Shown: piece by piece, positions 48,600-60,331 of the stretch
Position numbering within the stretch: the first letter of the stretch is position 1
How the letters are laid out: the number at the start of each line of letters is the position of its first letter
Source of the DNA: Imbricaverruca yamaguchii
Taxonomy: Eukaryota > Arthropoda > Thecostraca > Neoverrucidae
Reading direction: 5' to 3'
Length of the DNA: 64,000 nt
NCBI GenBank assembly: GCA_034440575.1
Contig: JAOTOL010001660.1
Span: forward strand, 434,001-498,000
Position numbers and translations under genes: made by a program
The notes under the pieces: generated by a model
Seen by the model: the letters and a program-made list of their open reading frames with translations, nothing else
The model's database searches: none
What the model was told of the DNA's origin: nothing

Positions 48600-50082
48600 G
48601 CGGTCGTGACGTACGGCCGCAAGTTGCTGGTACTGGCGGCGCCCGGTGACGTGATTAGCCGTCTAGGTGATTCAGCGGTAAATTGTGACAACATCGGCAG
48701 ACGTCAGATGGGGGAGGGGTGGATTTGATCAGGAATACCCCAAGTAGTAGAGGAGATTACAACCTGCCTTCTTGAGTACCGAAACAAACTGGTCCAGCCT
48801 GAACACTTCCCGTTCACAATTACTCGCTGCTGTCTACCACGTAGTTAGGACGAGAACCACGTCAGTGCTGACTCAGACATGAGAAATTATTTTTGGAGCT
48901 TGTGTAGCAAGAGCGTGAGTTGCGCTTGGCGATGCCGTGGAATAGTCGGTGTAGATATAATCTGTTTGCGTGCCTGCATAAATAGAGTTCCATGCTGTGC
49001 TTAGAAGTGTTGCCGGATCTGTCGCATCAGATCGCCGCGAGACGAAACCGCTCTGTGCGCATGGTCTGACAGGGGCCACGTGACCCAACAAGCTCCCGTG
49101 TACTACCTTTCGAATGACCTTTCCGAGTAATGGAATGAGGGACACTGCTCTGCAATTTGCCGGATTTTAACGCCATGTTTTTTTTGTGAATGCGCAACGT
49201 GCATACGACCTTTGCTGCGATAATATCTCACACAGCTAATGCCAAATAGTAATCCCGAACAAACCATGCGGAGTCGTTTGTGTTAATCGTGCTTGTGAAA
49301 CCCATTCTAGTCATTCAACTTGCCTATTCATACTGGACGCCGCCATCCCAACTGCTGCCGCTGCTCTTACGATTCCCAAGAGCAGCGGCAGCACAAGGTG
49401 ACGTCACACCATGTCTGTGCCACCCCAAATGCACCGCTCCCGAATCGATGCTGATTCGTGTGCAAGCGTTGCAGCAGACCGCAACCACATCGCGAGCAGG
49501 GCTAGGACGGCAGCCGTCTGTTGCTGACCGCAGCTGAGCCGCCTAACCACGCATGACGCGTCCTCGCCGCACGGCACAAGCGCGAGCGCGCGACTCATCA
49601 GGCCGGTTGGCCTTTCGACACCGGCTGACAGCCGGCACCGCCTGCCCACCGGTCTGAATCACGATACTCGGACGGGCTGTGCTGTGCACGGCAGTTCACG
49701 GTACAGCCGTCAGCCGGATCGGCAATCGGACCGGGCAGACAGCACTTCTAGACTGATGCATCACAGTCGAACGTCACATGAGCATGATGACGACACACCA
49801 CAACCCCAGGATGCTCCCGCCACCACGCGATTCATGGCACGAACATACAAGATATGCATGGATCTCTATGACCGAAGAGCTATACATGACAATCATAGCA
49901 CCATTTTTGTTGTTGCTATGCGTGTGTTCGCTGGCAGTAAGAGGTAAAGCAACAACGTCCACCAGTGTACACTGACACAGGTTTTTGAAGATAAACATTC
50001 ACGCTCCATTTCAAATCCTTGTCCAGGAACGGTTCCGCTCCGACACCCGAAGCTCAATTCGATAATCCAGCACAATCCTACC
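48600..50082. other. Unclassified stretch upstream of recognised GH20 exons
   Basis: No family motif or repeat recognised; the missing first exon of the GH20-like gene could lie here or further upstream. Confidence 0.35.
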
Positions 50083-51412
50083 TGACCTGTAGCGGCGTCG
50101 GGGTGACCCAACCATCTTCCAGTGACCTCACCTCGCCCTGCCTGACCAGCGGCAGTGACGGGGTGATCCGGCCATCTGCCAGTGACCTCACCTCGCCCTG
50201 CCTGACCTGTAGCGGTGACCCGGTTATCTGCTGGTGACCTTACCTCGTCTTGCCTGACCAGTAGCGGTGACGGGGTGACCCGGTCATCTGCCAGTGACCT
50301 CACCTCGCCCTGCCTGACCAGCGGCAGTGACGGGGTGATCCGGTCATCTGCCGGTGACCTCACCTCGCCCTGCCTGACCTGTAGCGGTGACCCGGTTATC
50401 TGCCGGTGACCTCACCTCGCCCTGCCTGACCAGCGGCAGTAACGGGGTGACCCGGTCATCCGCCGGTGACCTCACCTCGCCCTACTTGACCTGTAGCGGT
50501 GACCAGGTTATCTTCTGGTGACCTCACCTCGCCCTGCCTGACCAGCGGCAGTAACTGGGTGAGCCGGTCATCCGCCGGTGACCTCACCTCGCCCTACTTG
50601 ACCTGTAGCGGTGACCCGGGCATCTTCCGGTGACCTCCCCCGCCCTGCCTGATCAGCGGTAGTAACTGGGTGAAACGGTTATCTGCCGGTAACGTTACCT
50701 AGTCTTGCCTGACCTGTAGTGATGACGGGGTGACCCGGTCATCTACCAGTGACCTCACCTCACCCTGCCTGACCAGTAGCGGTGACCCGACCATCTTCCG
50801 GTGACCTCCCTCGCCCTGCCTGACCAGCGGCAGTGACGGGGTGACCCGGTCATCTGCCGGTGACCTCACCTCGTCCTGCCTGACCTGTAGCGGTGACCCG
50901 GCCATCTTCCGGTGACCTCACCTAGTCCTGCCTGACCTGTAGCGGTGACCCGGCCATCTTCCGGTGACCTCACCTCGTCCTGCCTGACCTGTAGCGGTGA
51001 CCCGGCCATCTTCCGGTGACCTCACCTCGTCCTGCCTGACCTGTAGCGGTGACCCGGCCATCTTCCGGTGACCTCACCTCGTCCTGCCTGACCTGTAGCG
51101 GTGACCCGGCCATCTTCCGGTGACCTCACCTCGTCCTGCCTGACCAGTAGCGGTGACCCGACCATCTTCCGGTGACCTCCCTCGCCCTGCCTGACCAGCG
51201 GCAGTAACGGGGTGACCTGGTCATCCGCCGGTGACCTCACCTTGCCCTGCCTGACCAGTAGCGGTGATCCGGCCAACTGCCGGTGACCTCACCTCGTCCT
51301 GCCTGACCTGTAGCGGTGACAGGTTGACCCGGTCACCCGCCGGTGACCTCACCTCGCCCTGCCTGACCAGCGGCAGTAACGGAGTGACCCGGTCACCTGC
51401 CGGTGACCTCAC
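50083..51412. repeat. 52-60-bp minisatellite carrying a splice donor
   Basis: About 23 units. On the minus strand each contains GGTCAGGCAGGGCGAG|GTGAG or a close variant, matching the end and donor of the candidate exon at 51413-51633. Confidence 0.92.
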
Positions 51413-51633
51413 CTCGCCCTGCCTGACCAGCGGCGGCGGCGGAGGCGACTCGGCCGTCGGCGACGTCGGCTCCGTGGTGACGTCACTCAGCAGTGACGTC
51501 AGCGAGCCGACGCTGTCCAGCCGGGAGACGAGTTTGCGCTGCTCGCCGCCAGAGTGCGTCGTCACGGGCGTCATCGGGGCCGACGAGTGGCGCTCAGACT
51601 GTGACACCTGGCGGAGCACGGCCAACACGTCAC
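51413..51633 (-). CDS. Candidate exon, Ser/Thr/Pro-rich
   Basis: The minus strand shows an acceptor (GTGCTGCTCAG|GT), 73 open codons and a donor (GGCGAG|GTGAGG), phase 0 out. The peptide includes QRKLVSRLDSVGSLTSLL and a run of five prolines; I recognise no family. The last 20 or so bases and the donor recur in each unit of the array downstream (50083-51412). Its exit phase matches exon A of the GH20-like gene, so it could belong to the same transcript, but this is unproven. Confidence 0.4.
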
Positions 51634-51899
51634 CTGAGCAGCACAACACAACACACACGTCCAACACAGCCTGACAATGCTGAGGACACATCCTGAAGCC
51701 AAATCCTCCACAGAGCAGCACATAGCTGGACGCATTCCAACACTGTCCACCACCGCAACACAACACGCCGCCGGACACACTGACACTGCCTACCACCGCA
51801 ACACAACACGCGCCGGACACACTGACAATGCCGACCATAGACACCTAGAAACATCGGCAGTCGACGACACTGCCGGGTTACGGCAGCTGTGCCACACAG

Positions 51900-52865
51900 A
51901 CAGCTGATGGCACCGCCGGGTTACGGCGGCTGTACCGCACAGACAGCTGATGGCACCGCCGGTTACGGCGGCTGTACCGCACAGACAGCTGATGGCACCG
52001 CCGGGTTACGGCGGCTGTGCCACACAGACAGCTGATGGCACCGCCGGGTTACGGCGGCTGTGCCGCACAGACAGCTGATGGCACCGCCGGGTTACGGCAG
52101 CTGTGCCACACAGACAGCTGATGGCACCGCCGGGTTACGGCGGCTGTGCCGCACAGACAGCTGATGGCACCGCCGGGTTACGGCAGCTGTGCCACACAGA
52201 CAGCTGATGGCACCGCCGGTTACGGCGGCTGTACCGCACAGACAGCTGATGGCACCGCCGGGTTACGGCGGCTGTACCGCACAGACAGCTGATGGCACCG
52301 CCGGGTTACGGCGGCTGTGCCACACAGACAGCTGATGGCACCGCCGGGTTACGGCAGCTGTGCCACACAGACAGCTGATGGCACCGCCGGGTTACGGCGG
52401 CTGTGCCGCACAGACAGCTGATGGCACCGCCGGGTTACGGCAGCTGTACCGCACAGACAGCTGATGGCACCGCCGGGTTACGGCGGCTGTGCCACACAGA
52501 CAGCTGATGGCACCGCCGGGTTACGGCAGCTGTGCCACACAGACAGCTGATGGCACCGCCGGGCTACGGCGGCTGTGCCGCACAGACAGCTGATGGCACC
52601 GCCGGGTTACGGCGGCTGTGCCACACAGACAGCTGATGGCACCGCCGGGTTACGGCAGCTGTGCCACACAGACAGCTGATGGCACCGCCGGGTTACGGCG
52701 GCTGTACCGCACAGACAGCTGATGGCACCGCCGGGTTACGGCAGCTGTGCCACACAGACAGCTGATGGCACCGCCGGGTTACGGCAGCTGTGCCACACAG
52801 ACAGCTGATGGCACCGCCGGGTTACGGCGGCTGTGCCACACAGACAGCTGATGGCACCGCCGGGC
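51900..52865. repeat. 43-bp minisatellite, about 22 copies
   Basis: The unit is GACAGCTGATGGCACCGCCG then GGTTACGGCGGCTGTGCCACACA. On the minus strand each holds GCC|GTAACC after an open stretch at 52830-52900, so a donor may be included, but the exon is not convincing. Confidence 0.93.
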
Positions 52866-52919
52866 GCGGTGGCCAGCCGTAAGCACGATCGGCGCAGACC
52901 ACGTGGTCCCGGTCTCAAT

Positions 52920-53488
52920 CACGGGCCAGCCAGTCACCGCATTGGTGGTAGCATGTAGTCGACAATTCTGACACCAGATTGGAACATCAGCATCGTCAGA
53001 CTATGTTGGAAAACACTAACGGGCGCGTTGGACACGCATATGCATATATGCAGTGTGCAGTCTGTTCAAAACGTATGCCAACTAGATTCATTGAACACTT
53101 GAGATTGCGTATGTTTTGGGCCTCCGATTTGCGATAACGTATTCATGGCGGAGCCAGTCTTCCCCTATTATTCGAGTATTACGGCTAGTATTGCTGATAA
53201 AGAAGGCCTGGCATATATCATGTGCTTCAAGTCGCATTGAAATTGGGAGCGAGTTTCCAAGTCCTATTATAAGTTTGGATCAGATTAAATCTTCAAAATT
53301 CCTCGATTGGACGAGATAGCATTGAAGTTGAATTTGTGTTGCCTTTGAGCAAACATACTTCGAAAAAGTACTTTTGTCAATTGCAATGAATTCTTGCAGG
53401 CAACATCGGGCCGGCTGGGATTGGTACCTCCGAGATCTGCATAGCTGCCACTGATATTTCCGGATGGCTGTTCCTGGTATCTACCGAC
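52920..53488. other. Unclassified AT-richer stretch
   Basis: Nothing supported. Confidence 0.4.
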
Positions 53489-56265
53489 ACATCTCCAGAC
53501 CGCTCCCACTGCAGTGGTGTCTCCTGACGCATCTCCAGACCGCTCCCACTGCAGTGGCGTCTCCTGACGCATCTCCAGACCGTTCCCACTGCAGCGGTGT
53601 CCCCAGACGCATCTCCAGACCGCTCCCACTGCAGTGGCGTCTCCAGACGCATCTCCAGACCGCTCCCACTGCAGTGGCGTCTCCTAACGCATCTCCAGAC
53701 CGCTCCCACTGCAGTGGCGTCTCCTGACGCATCTCCAGACCGCTCCCAATGCAGTGGTGTGTCTCCTGACGCATCTCCAGACCGCTCCCACTGCAGTGGT
53801 GTGTCTCCTGACGCATCTCCAGACCGCTCCCACTGCAATGGTGTCTCCAGACGCATCTCCAGACCGCTCCCACTGCAATGGTGTCTCCAGACGCATCTCC
53901 AGACCGCTCCCACTGCAGTGGTGTGTCTCCTGACGCATCTCCAGACCGCTCCCACTGCAGTGGCGTCTCCTGACACATCTCCAGACCGCTCCCACTGCAG
54001 TGGCGTCTCCTGACACATCTCCAGACCGCTCCCACTGCAGTGGTGTCTCCTGACGCATCTCCAGACCGCTCCCACTGCAGTGGCGTCTCCTAACGCATCT
54101 CCAGACCGCTCTCATTGCAGTGGTGTCTCCTGACGCATCTCCAGACCGCTCCCACTGCAGTGGCGTCTCCTAACGCATCTCCAGACCGCTCTCATTGCAG
54201 TGGTGTCTCCTGACGCATCTCCAGACCGCTCCCACTGCAGTGGCGTCTCCTGACGCATCTCCAGACCGCTCCCACTGCAGTGGCGTCTCCTAACGCATCT
54301 CCAGACCGCTCTCATTGCAGTGGTGTCTCCTGACGCATCTCCAGACCGCTCCCACTGCAGCGGTGTCCCCTGACGCATCTCCAGACCGCTCCCACTGCAG
54401 TGGCGTCTCCTGCCGCATCTCCTGACCGCTCCCACTGCAGTGGTGTCTCCTGACGCATCTCCAGACCGCTCCCACTGCAGTGGTGTCTCCTGCCCAGCGC
54501 ATCTCCAGACCGCTCCCACTGCAGTGGTGTCTCCTGACGCATCTCCAGACCGCTCCCACTGCAGTGGTGTCTCCTGACGCATCTCCAGACCGCTCCCACT
54601 GCAGTGGTGTCTCCTGACGCATCTCCAGACCGCTCCCACTGCAGTGGTGTCTCCTGACGCATCTCCAGACCGCTCCCACTGCAGTGGTGTCTCCTGACGC
54701 ATCTCCAGACCGCTCCCACTGCAGTGGTGTCTCCTGACGCATCTCCAGACCGCTCCCACTGCAGTGGTGTCTCCAGACGCATCTCCAGACCGCTCCCACT
54801 GCAGTGGTGTGTCTCCTGACGCATCTCCAGACCGCTCCCACTGCAGTGGTGTCTCCTGACGCATCTCCAGACCGCTCCCACTGCAGTGGTGTCTCCTGAT
54901 GCATCTCCAGACCGCTCCCACTGCAGTGGTCTTGCAGTGGTGTCTCCTGACGCATCTCCAGACCGCTCCACTGCAGTGGTGTCTCCTGACGATCAGACCC
55001 CCACTGCAGTGGCGTCTCCCAGACCGCTCACTGCAGTGGGTTCCAGACCGCTCCCACTGCAGTGGTGTCTCCTGACCATCTCCAGACCGCTCCCACTGCG
55101 TGGTTCTGACGCATCTCCAGACCGCTCCCACTGCAGTGGTGTCTCCTGACGCATCTCCAGACCGCTCCCACTGCAGTGGTGTCTCCTGACGCATCTCCAG
55201 ACCGCTCCCACTGCAGTGGTGTCTCCTGACGCATCTCCAGACCGCTCCCACACTCATGCAGTGGTGTCTCCTGACGCATCTCCAGACCGCTCCCACTGCA
55301 GTGGTGTCTCCTGACGCATCTCCAGACCGCTCCCACTGCAGTGGTGTCTCCTGACGCATCTCCAGACCGCTCTCATTGCAGTGGTGTCTCCTGACGCATC
55401 TCCAGACCGGTCTCCTGACGCATCTCCTGACCGCTCCCACTGCAGTGGTGTCTCCTGACGCATCTCCAGACCGCTCCCACTGCAGTGGTGTCTCCTGACG
55501 CATCTCCAGACCGCTCCCACTGCAGTGGTGTCTCCTGACGCATCTCCAGACCGCTCCCACTGCAGTGGTGTCTCCTGACGCATCTCCAGACCGCTCCCAC
55601 TGCAGTGGTGTCTCCTGACGCATCTCCAGACCGCTCACACTGCAGTGGTGTATGCTGACGCATCTCCAGACCGCTCCTACTGCAGTGGTGTCTCCTGACG
55701 CATCTCCAGACCGCTCCCACTGCAGTGGCGTCTCCTAACGCATCTCCAGACCGCTCCCACTGCAGTGGCGTCTCCTGACACATCTCCAGACCGCTCCCAC
55801 TGCAGTGGTGTCTCCTGACGCATCTCCAGACCGCTTCCATTGCAGTGGTGTCTCCTGAAGCATCTCCAGACCGCTCCCACTGCAGTGGTGTCTCCTGATG
55901 CATCTCCAGACCGCACCCACTGCAGTGGTGTCTCCTGACGCATCTCCAGACCGCTCCCACTGCAGTGGTGTGTCTCCTGACGCATCTCCAGACCGCTCCT
56001 ACTGCAGTGGTGTCTCCTGACGCATCTCCAGACCGCTCACACTGCAGTGGTGTATGCTGATGCATCTCCAGACCGCTCCCACTGCAGTGGTGTCTCCAGA
56101 GGCATCTCCAGACCGCTCCCACTGCAGTGGCGTCTCCTAACGCATCTCCAGACCGCTCCCACTGCAGCGGTGTCCCCAGACGCATCTCCAGACCGCTCCC
56201 ACTGCAGTGGCGTCTCCTGACGCATCTCCAGACCGCTCCCACTGCAGCGGTGTCTCCTGACGCAT
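53489..56265. repeat. 40-bp minisatellite, about 69 copies
   Basis: The unit is TCTCCTGACGCATCTCCAGA followed by CCGCTCCCACTGCAGTGGTG. Each unit contains the palindrome CCACTGCAGTGG. Long minus-strand frames (to 508 codons) are artefacts. Confidence 0.95.
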
Positions 56266-56499
56266 CTTCGGACGCCTTCCACCAAACTGGTGTCTTCCGA
56301 TTCATCACCGGACAGCTGCTACCGGTGCCTCCGGCCAGTTCGGGCCGGTATCTCGCACCATGGCCATATTAGCTCGCGCGGGAGCCGCTGCATGCCGACT
56401 TGGACATGTCCCCGGTGCAGGGCGAGAACAGCGCGCCAGCCGCTGGCCGCCACCACGGTCGCCACATTCCAATGCCCGGAGCATGTTCGCCGGCGCGAC

Positions 56500-56880
56500 G
56501 TCGTACAACACGTGCGCCACACGTGGCCAATGTATGGCCTATCACGGAGCACCAGGCGCTGGCGATGGAGTTCATCCGTTGTACAGACCCCCCTCCCCCC
56601 TCAGTGCGGCGCAGCGCGGCACGTGCGCCACACTTGGCCAATGTATGGCCTATCACGGAGCACCAGGCGCTGGCGATGGAGTTCTTCCGCTGTGCAGACC
56701 CCCTCCCCCCTCAGTGCGGCGCAGCGCGGCACGTGCGCCACACTTGGCCAATGTATGGCCTATCACGGAGCACCAGGCGCTGGCGATGGAGTTCTTCCGC
56801 TGTGCAGACCCCCTCCCCCCTCAGTGCGGCGCAGCGCGGCACGTGCGCCACTCTTGGCCAATGTATGGCCGATCACGCAA
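56500..56880. repeat. 112-bp tandem repeat, three and a half copies
   Basis: Units run from CACACTTGGCCAATGTATGG to CCTCAGTGCGGCGCAGCGCG. The minus strand has GGGTCTGCACAG|CGG in each unit, an acceptor-like site next to open sequence at 56370-56500, but no exon could be fixed. Confidence 0.88.
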
Positions 56881-58927
56881 TGTCGGCGGCTGAAGATGGA
56901 AATCGTCTGTTGCACAGTTCCCCCTCCCCCCGCCTGGTCGCTTTCTCCGCCTCGGAATCACTCGCCGCCCATACTGATTGCGAGCGACGCATTGCTGGGC
57001 GGTGGGAACTTCCGCAAACTTGCTGAATGAATAACATTAGCAAAGGCACCACAGCGTCAGGGGCGGCGGAACGTACGGGTCGCTAGAGCTCTGTGCCCCC
57101 CACCCTGCTTGCGCAAGGGGGTACCACACGTTCCTGGTGAGTTCACTGCTTACTCTCCCTAGGTTCAATGCGTTTGAAAGAGAAAAATATAAGCTAAGCG
57201 CTGGATCGTGACAGTTAATTATGCAAGTGTGGCTAAAACACATGTTCATAATCGTCCTGGCCATATCTCCAGTATGTTGATTCAAATAAAATTGTTATCG
57301 GGTGCACGGCACGCTTCGCCGATATCACTGCCAAAAGTCACTGGAAGTGACCTTGTTTGCGGTATTTGAAGTTGTAGTTGCGGCCACTTTGGTACAGTGC
57401 TGGATTCGGCCTATGTGGGCGTGCTGATTGGAAACGAGCATTTCTGCCACTATCGAAAAATTGAACAATCACAGGGTTAAAGTGATAAATCCAGGCCAAA
57501 TTGTTCGATTTCGGCACATTGTATTACCATTGTCTGCTGCGGCAAATTTTTGTTTAAGCATGCCCTGGGTTCCACGGGGGATCACGAAAGGTACGTCTCC
57601 AGGAGAGGTGTTCTCTCAAGAAAGGTCATGTGCGGGATCTGCTATTTCTCTTTCTTTCAACTATAATCCTCTCGCTGAAAAACCTAAGTTCATTATTTAA
57701 GTCTGAGGTCACCCAATTGAGTTTTCATCTGGTGGTGCGCCCCCGCCCCCGGGGATGTGGCCACCGGACGATATTGGATATGCTATGCCAACTATTACAC
57801 TACGTTGCGAAGCATGCCTACATTTTCACGAGGAGCGCTGTCATGAGCTAGTGACCGCATACATCCTGGAGAGCTAGCGCCCAGAAGGGGGCTCAAATTT
57901 GCACTAAGTGCGTTAGCTATCTGAAACAGCGCATTTAATTTCAACAGAGGCATTACCTGGCTCCAGGAAGCACTTATTATTTCCTCAAATCCTCTTATTG
58001 CCTCAAATCCTCAATAAAGCATGTGGTAGGGCGACACACAACTAAAATAACTCTCCCTAATTGGCCATAGGATAATGTTCCACAATGGCCTAAATTCACG
58101 TCGGATTACCTGTATTGAACTAGGAGAAATTATATGGTTCATGTGCACCCCAATACAGAATTGGGTGTCTAACTTTCTTCCTCGACATGACAAGATATTG
58201 TCTCCAGACACTTAATGGAATGCTTAAAATCATACGAACCCTTTTATGGTTATGCCCCTTTCACAGAAAGAGTTATCCCAGACAAAGCGTATCATCCCTA
58301 TAAACCATCTAATATGCATCTGAAAGATTTAAACAAAGTATTATCATCATGCAGCACAACACGAAAATAAGTCAATCGGCATATCAAGGAAGCAAGCGTC
58401 CATGTCTACCCCCACCCACAAGCACACACGTGACCAGGAAGCAGCAATGGTGCCACCATTGCTAGTCCACACCCGAGCTTAGAAGCGAACTAATCCAGAC
58501 GTAATGTCACCGTCCAATGACAAGCACATGCAACTCTTGTGGATGGGGCATCGCGGGGATGCGTGCACGCCTCTGCTGACAGCAAGCCGCTTGGCGGTAG
58601 GCCTGACTTCTGCACAGTACACACACACATATGTCTGCTATAAACGAGCTGGCACAAGGAGCCTGTCTCACATACCATAGCATGTGCCACATGCAGCACA
58701 CGTGCCATAGTACCAAACGAAAAATAGTCGGCCTTCTGGGCGAATCTGGTGTGAGCTCGCATCCGTCAAGTACTGCAGCCAGTCTGTGCAATGGAGCCAT
58801 GCATCAAACAAGAAGTTCGCCACACAAACATCGAACCATTCGTCACAGTGGCGCCACTGCCGTGTCCAGGACCGCCCGCACCTCCACCGTCCAGTCATGC
58901 CCACAGCCGGGTGCCGAAGTGGTGGTG
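56881..58927. other. Unclassified stretch
   Basis: No coding family, RNA or repeat recognised. Confidence 0.4.
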
Positions 58928-58978
58928 GATTGGAGTTTAGGGGCGCGTCGACATCTAGGGTCATTTTGTGCCCATAAC
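58928..58978 (-). mobile_element. Short element copy, variant tail
   Basis: GGATTGGAGTTTAGGGGCGC ... GTGCCCATAACT is nearly identical to the 46629 insertion. No duplication was found. Confidence 0.5.
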
Positions 58979-59100
58979 TGGAATGTAATCAATCTACGGT
59001 GCTGCTATCATAGCTCACTATCCATCTTCACGGATGGGGGTATATCACGTCAAGGCGAGCTTGTCAAATGAACATAAAAATATTCCCAGACGCAACGGCC

Positions 59101-59805
59101 TCAGAGTCGTTTCCTATAAGTATACGTAAAGAAGAGTCGGTGTTCAACCGTCCTAAGAATCTGGCGTCGTAGAGGATCTAGCAGTGTACAGCCAACTAAA
59201 ACATGGTACACGGTAAGCGGGTTAGAACAGCGCGGACATACGGGACGGTCATTACCGGTCAACATACAACTATGTGTTGCAAAGGTATGGCCTATTCTCA
59301 ACCGACAGAGTATTACTTCTTCCCGACGTTTGGTTCGGTTAGAGGATAGCCATTTTCCTAGTGTCGGTTTTAAAACCTTGACCTTACTACACTTCGAATT
59401 CCGGGATCGTCGCCATTATGACCGTATACTTGACAATATAGTAGGGTATATATCTCTCGGAGGGAGCCGTAGATGGACCACACGGCCATTGCTAATGGCG
59501 TGCTTGGCGGTTATGTCAACAGCTTCATTTCCGGCGAGTCCAACGTGGCTAAGAGTCCAGCAGAACACTAAAATTATTTCGATGTCATGCAGAGATGTTA
59601 CTACTTTGATAACCATCCGAACAAGTCGGTTATCCTGGTTAAAGATGTTCAGTGCCTGGAGACTGCTCAGAGAGTCTGTGAAAACCACATGCTTTGTGGA
59701 CCGGTCTTGGGTGCCGAAGTGACCCAACGTCATCAGCCAATCACAACCTCCTGCCGGTGGTGCAGTGACCCTGCAGCCGGAGTGGTCAGCAATAGTGCTG
59801 GCCAT
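59101..59805 (-). pseudogene. Non-LTR retrotransposon remnant: RNase H and zinc-knuckle tail
   Basis: The minus strand encodes an RNase H-like block (VVFTDSLSSLQALNIF ... FCWTLSHVGLAGNEAVD) followed, in the same frame, by one TAA stop and then RREEVILCRLRIGHTFATH and CPRCSNPLTVYHVLVGC, the classic post-RNase H tail of I/Jockey-type elements. The nonsense codon and loss of the reverse transcriptase make it a dead fragment. The Met at 59805 is probably not a real start. Confidence 0.75.
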
Positions 59806-59951
59806 ATCCTACGCGTTTACACTGACGAGCCCTCATCACCGTCGCACACGCCAGCCTCGCGTTCCCAGCTAACCCGGAGCGACCTCTCAACACCCACGCG
59901 CGCGTGACCTCGTTGCGACTAGGCCCGAGGTGTGACGGGTCGGCAGCTGAC

Positions 59952-60020
59952 CTTGGTTGGTTATTGGCTTTACGACGTATTGACTGTTGAGTCATGTAGC
60001 GTCGCCAATCTCTCACCTGG
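59952..60020 (-). mobile_element. SINE family 2, 3' fragment
   Basis: Only the 3' part of the family is present (TTATTGGCTTTACGACGTAT ... CATGTAGCGTCGCC); it stops abruptly before the tRNA-like region, as a 5'-truncated insertion would. Confidence 0.55.
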
Positions 60021-60192
60021 TTGGCTCCCCAAACTCCCGGGCACCACTCACCCAGGGATGAGTTCCGCGGTCGACCAAGGGGAGCCGGTATCTGCAGGTA
60101 GGCCAGTCCGCTCCCACCAACACCCAATTTTGTTTACGCTCTTTCCAAACCGCGGCAAACGTGGCGCGCGTAATCTCCGCCCGGCAGCTGAC

Positions 60193-60331
60193 CTTGCGTT
60201 CGACGGAGTTTCCCGGCGCGCCGTCGCCCTGGCCACGGGACGTCTCGGCGGCCGTCCTGTAGCGCGTCAGCAGAGCCAGCACGTCCGGTCTGTCGGCGGC
60301 CAGGTCCACCGGCGACCGCTGCGCGTACTTC
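60193..60331 (-). CDS. Candidate exon with ankyrin-like motif
   Basis: The minus strand shows an acceptor (GGCGGGCAG|G), 46 open codons and a donor (CGCAAG|GTCAGC). The peptide contains RSPVDLAADRPDVLALL, like the last helices of an ankyrin repeat, then a Gly/Ser-rich linker. The acceptor and about 52 exonic bases recur in every unit of the adjoining array (60332-61235), as happens at exons of the GH20-like gene. Parent gene unknown: it could be an upstream exon of the same transcription unit or a separate gene. Confidence 0.45.

Noticed and set aside
53377..56308. Minus-strand frames up to 508 codons rich in Trp-Arg-Cys-Val
   Set aside because: Product of a 40-bp repeat lacking stops in several phases; the apparent protein is periodic at exactly 40 residues.
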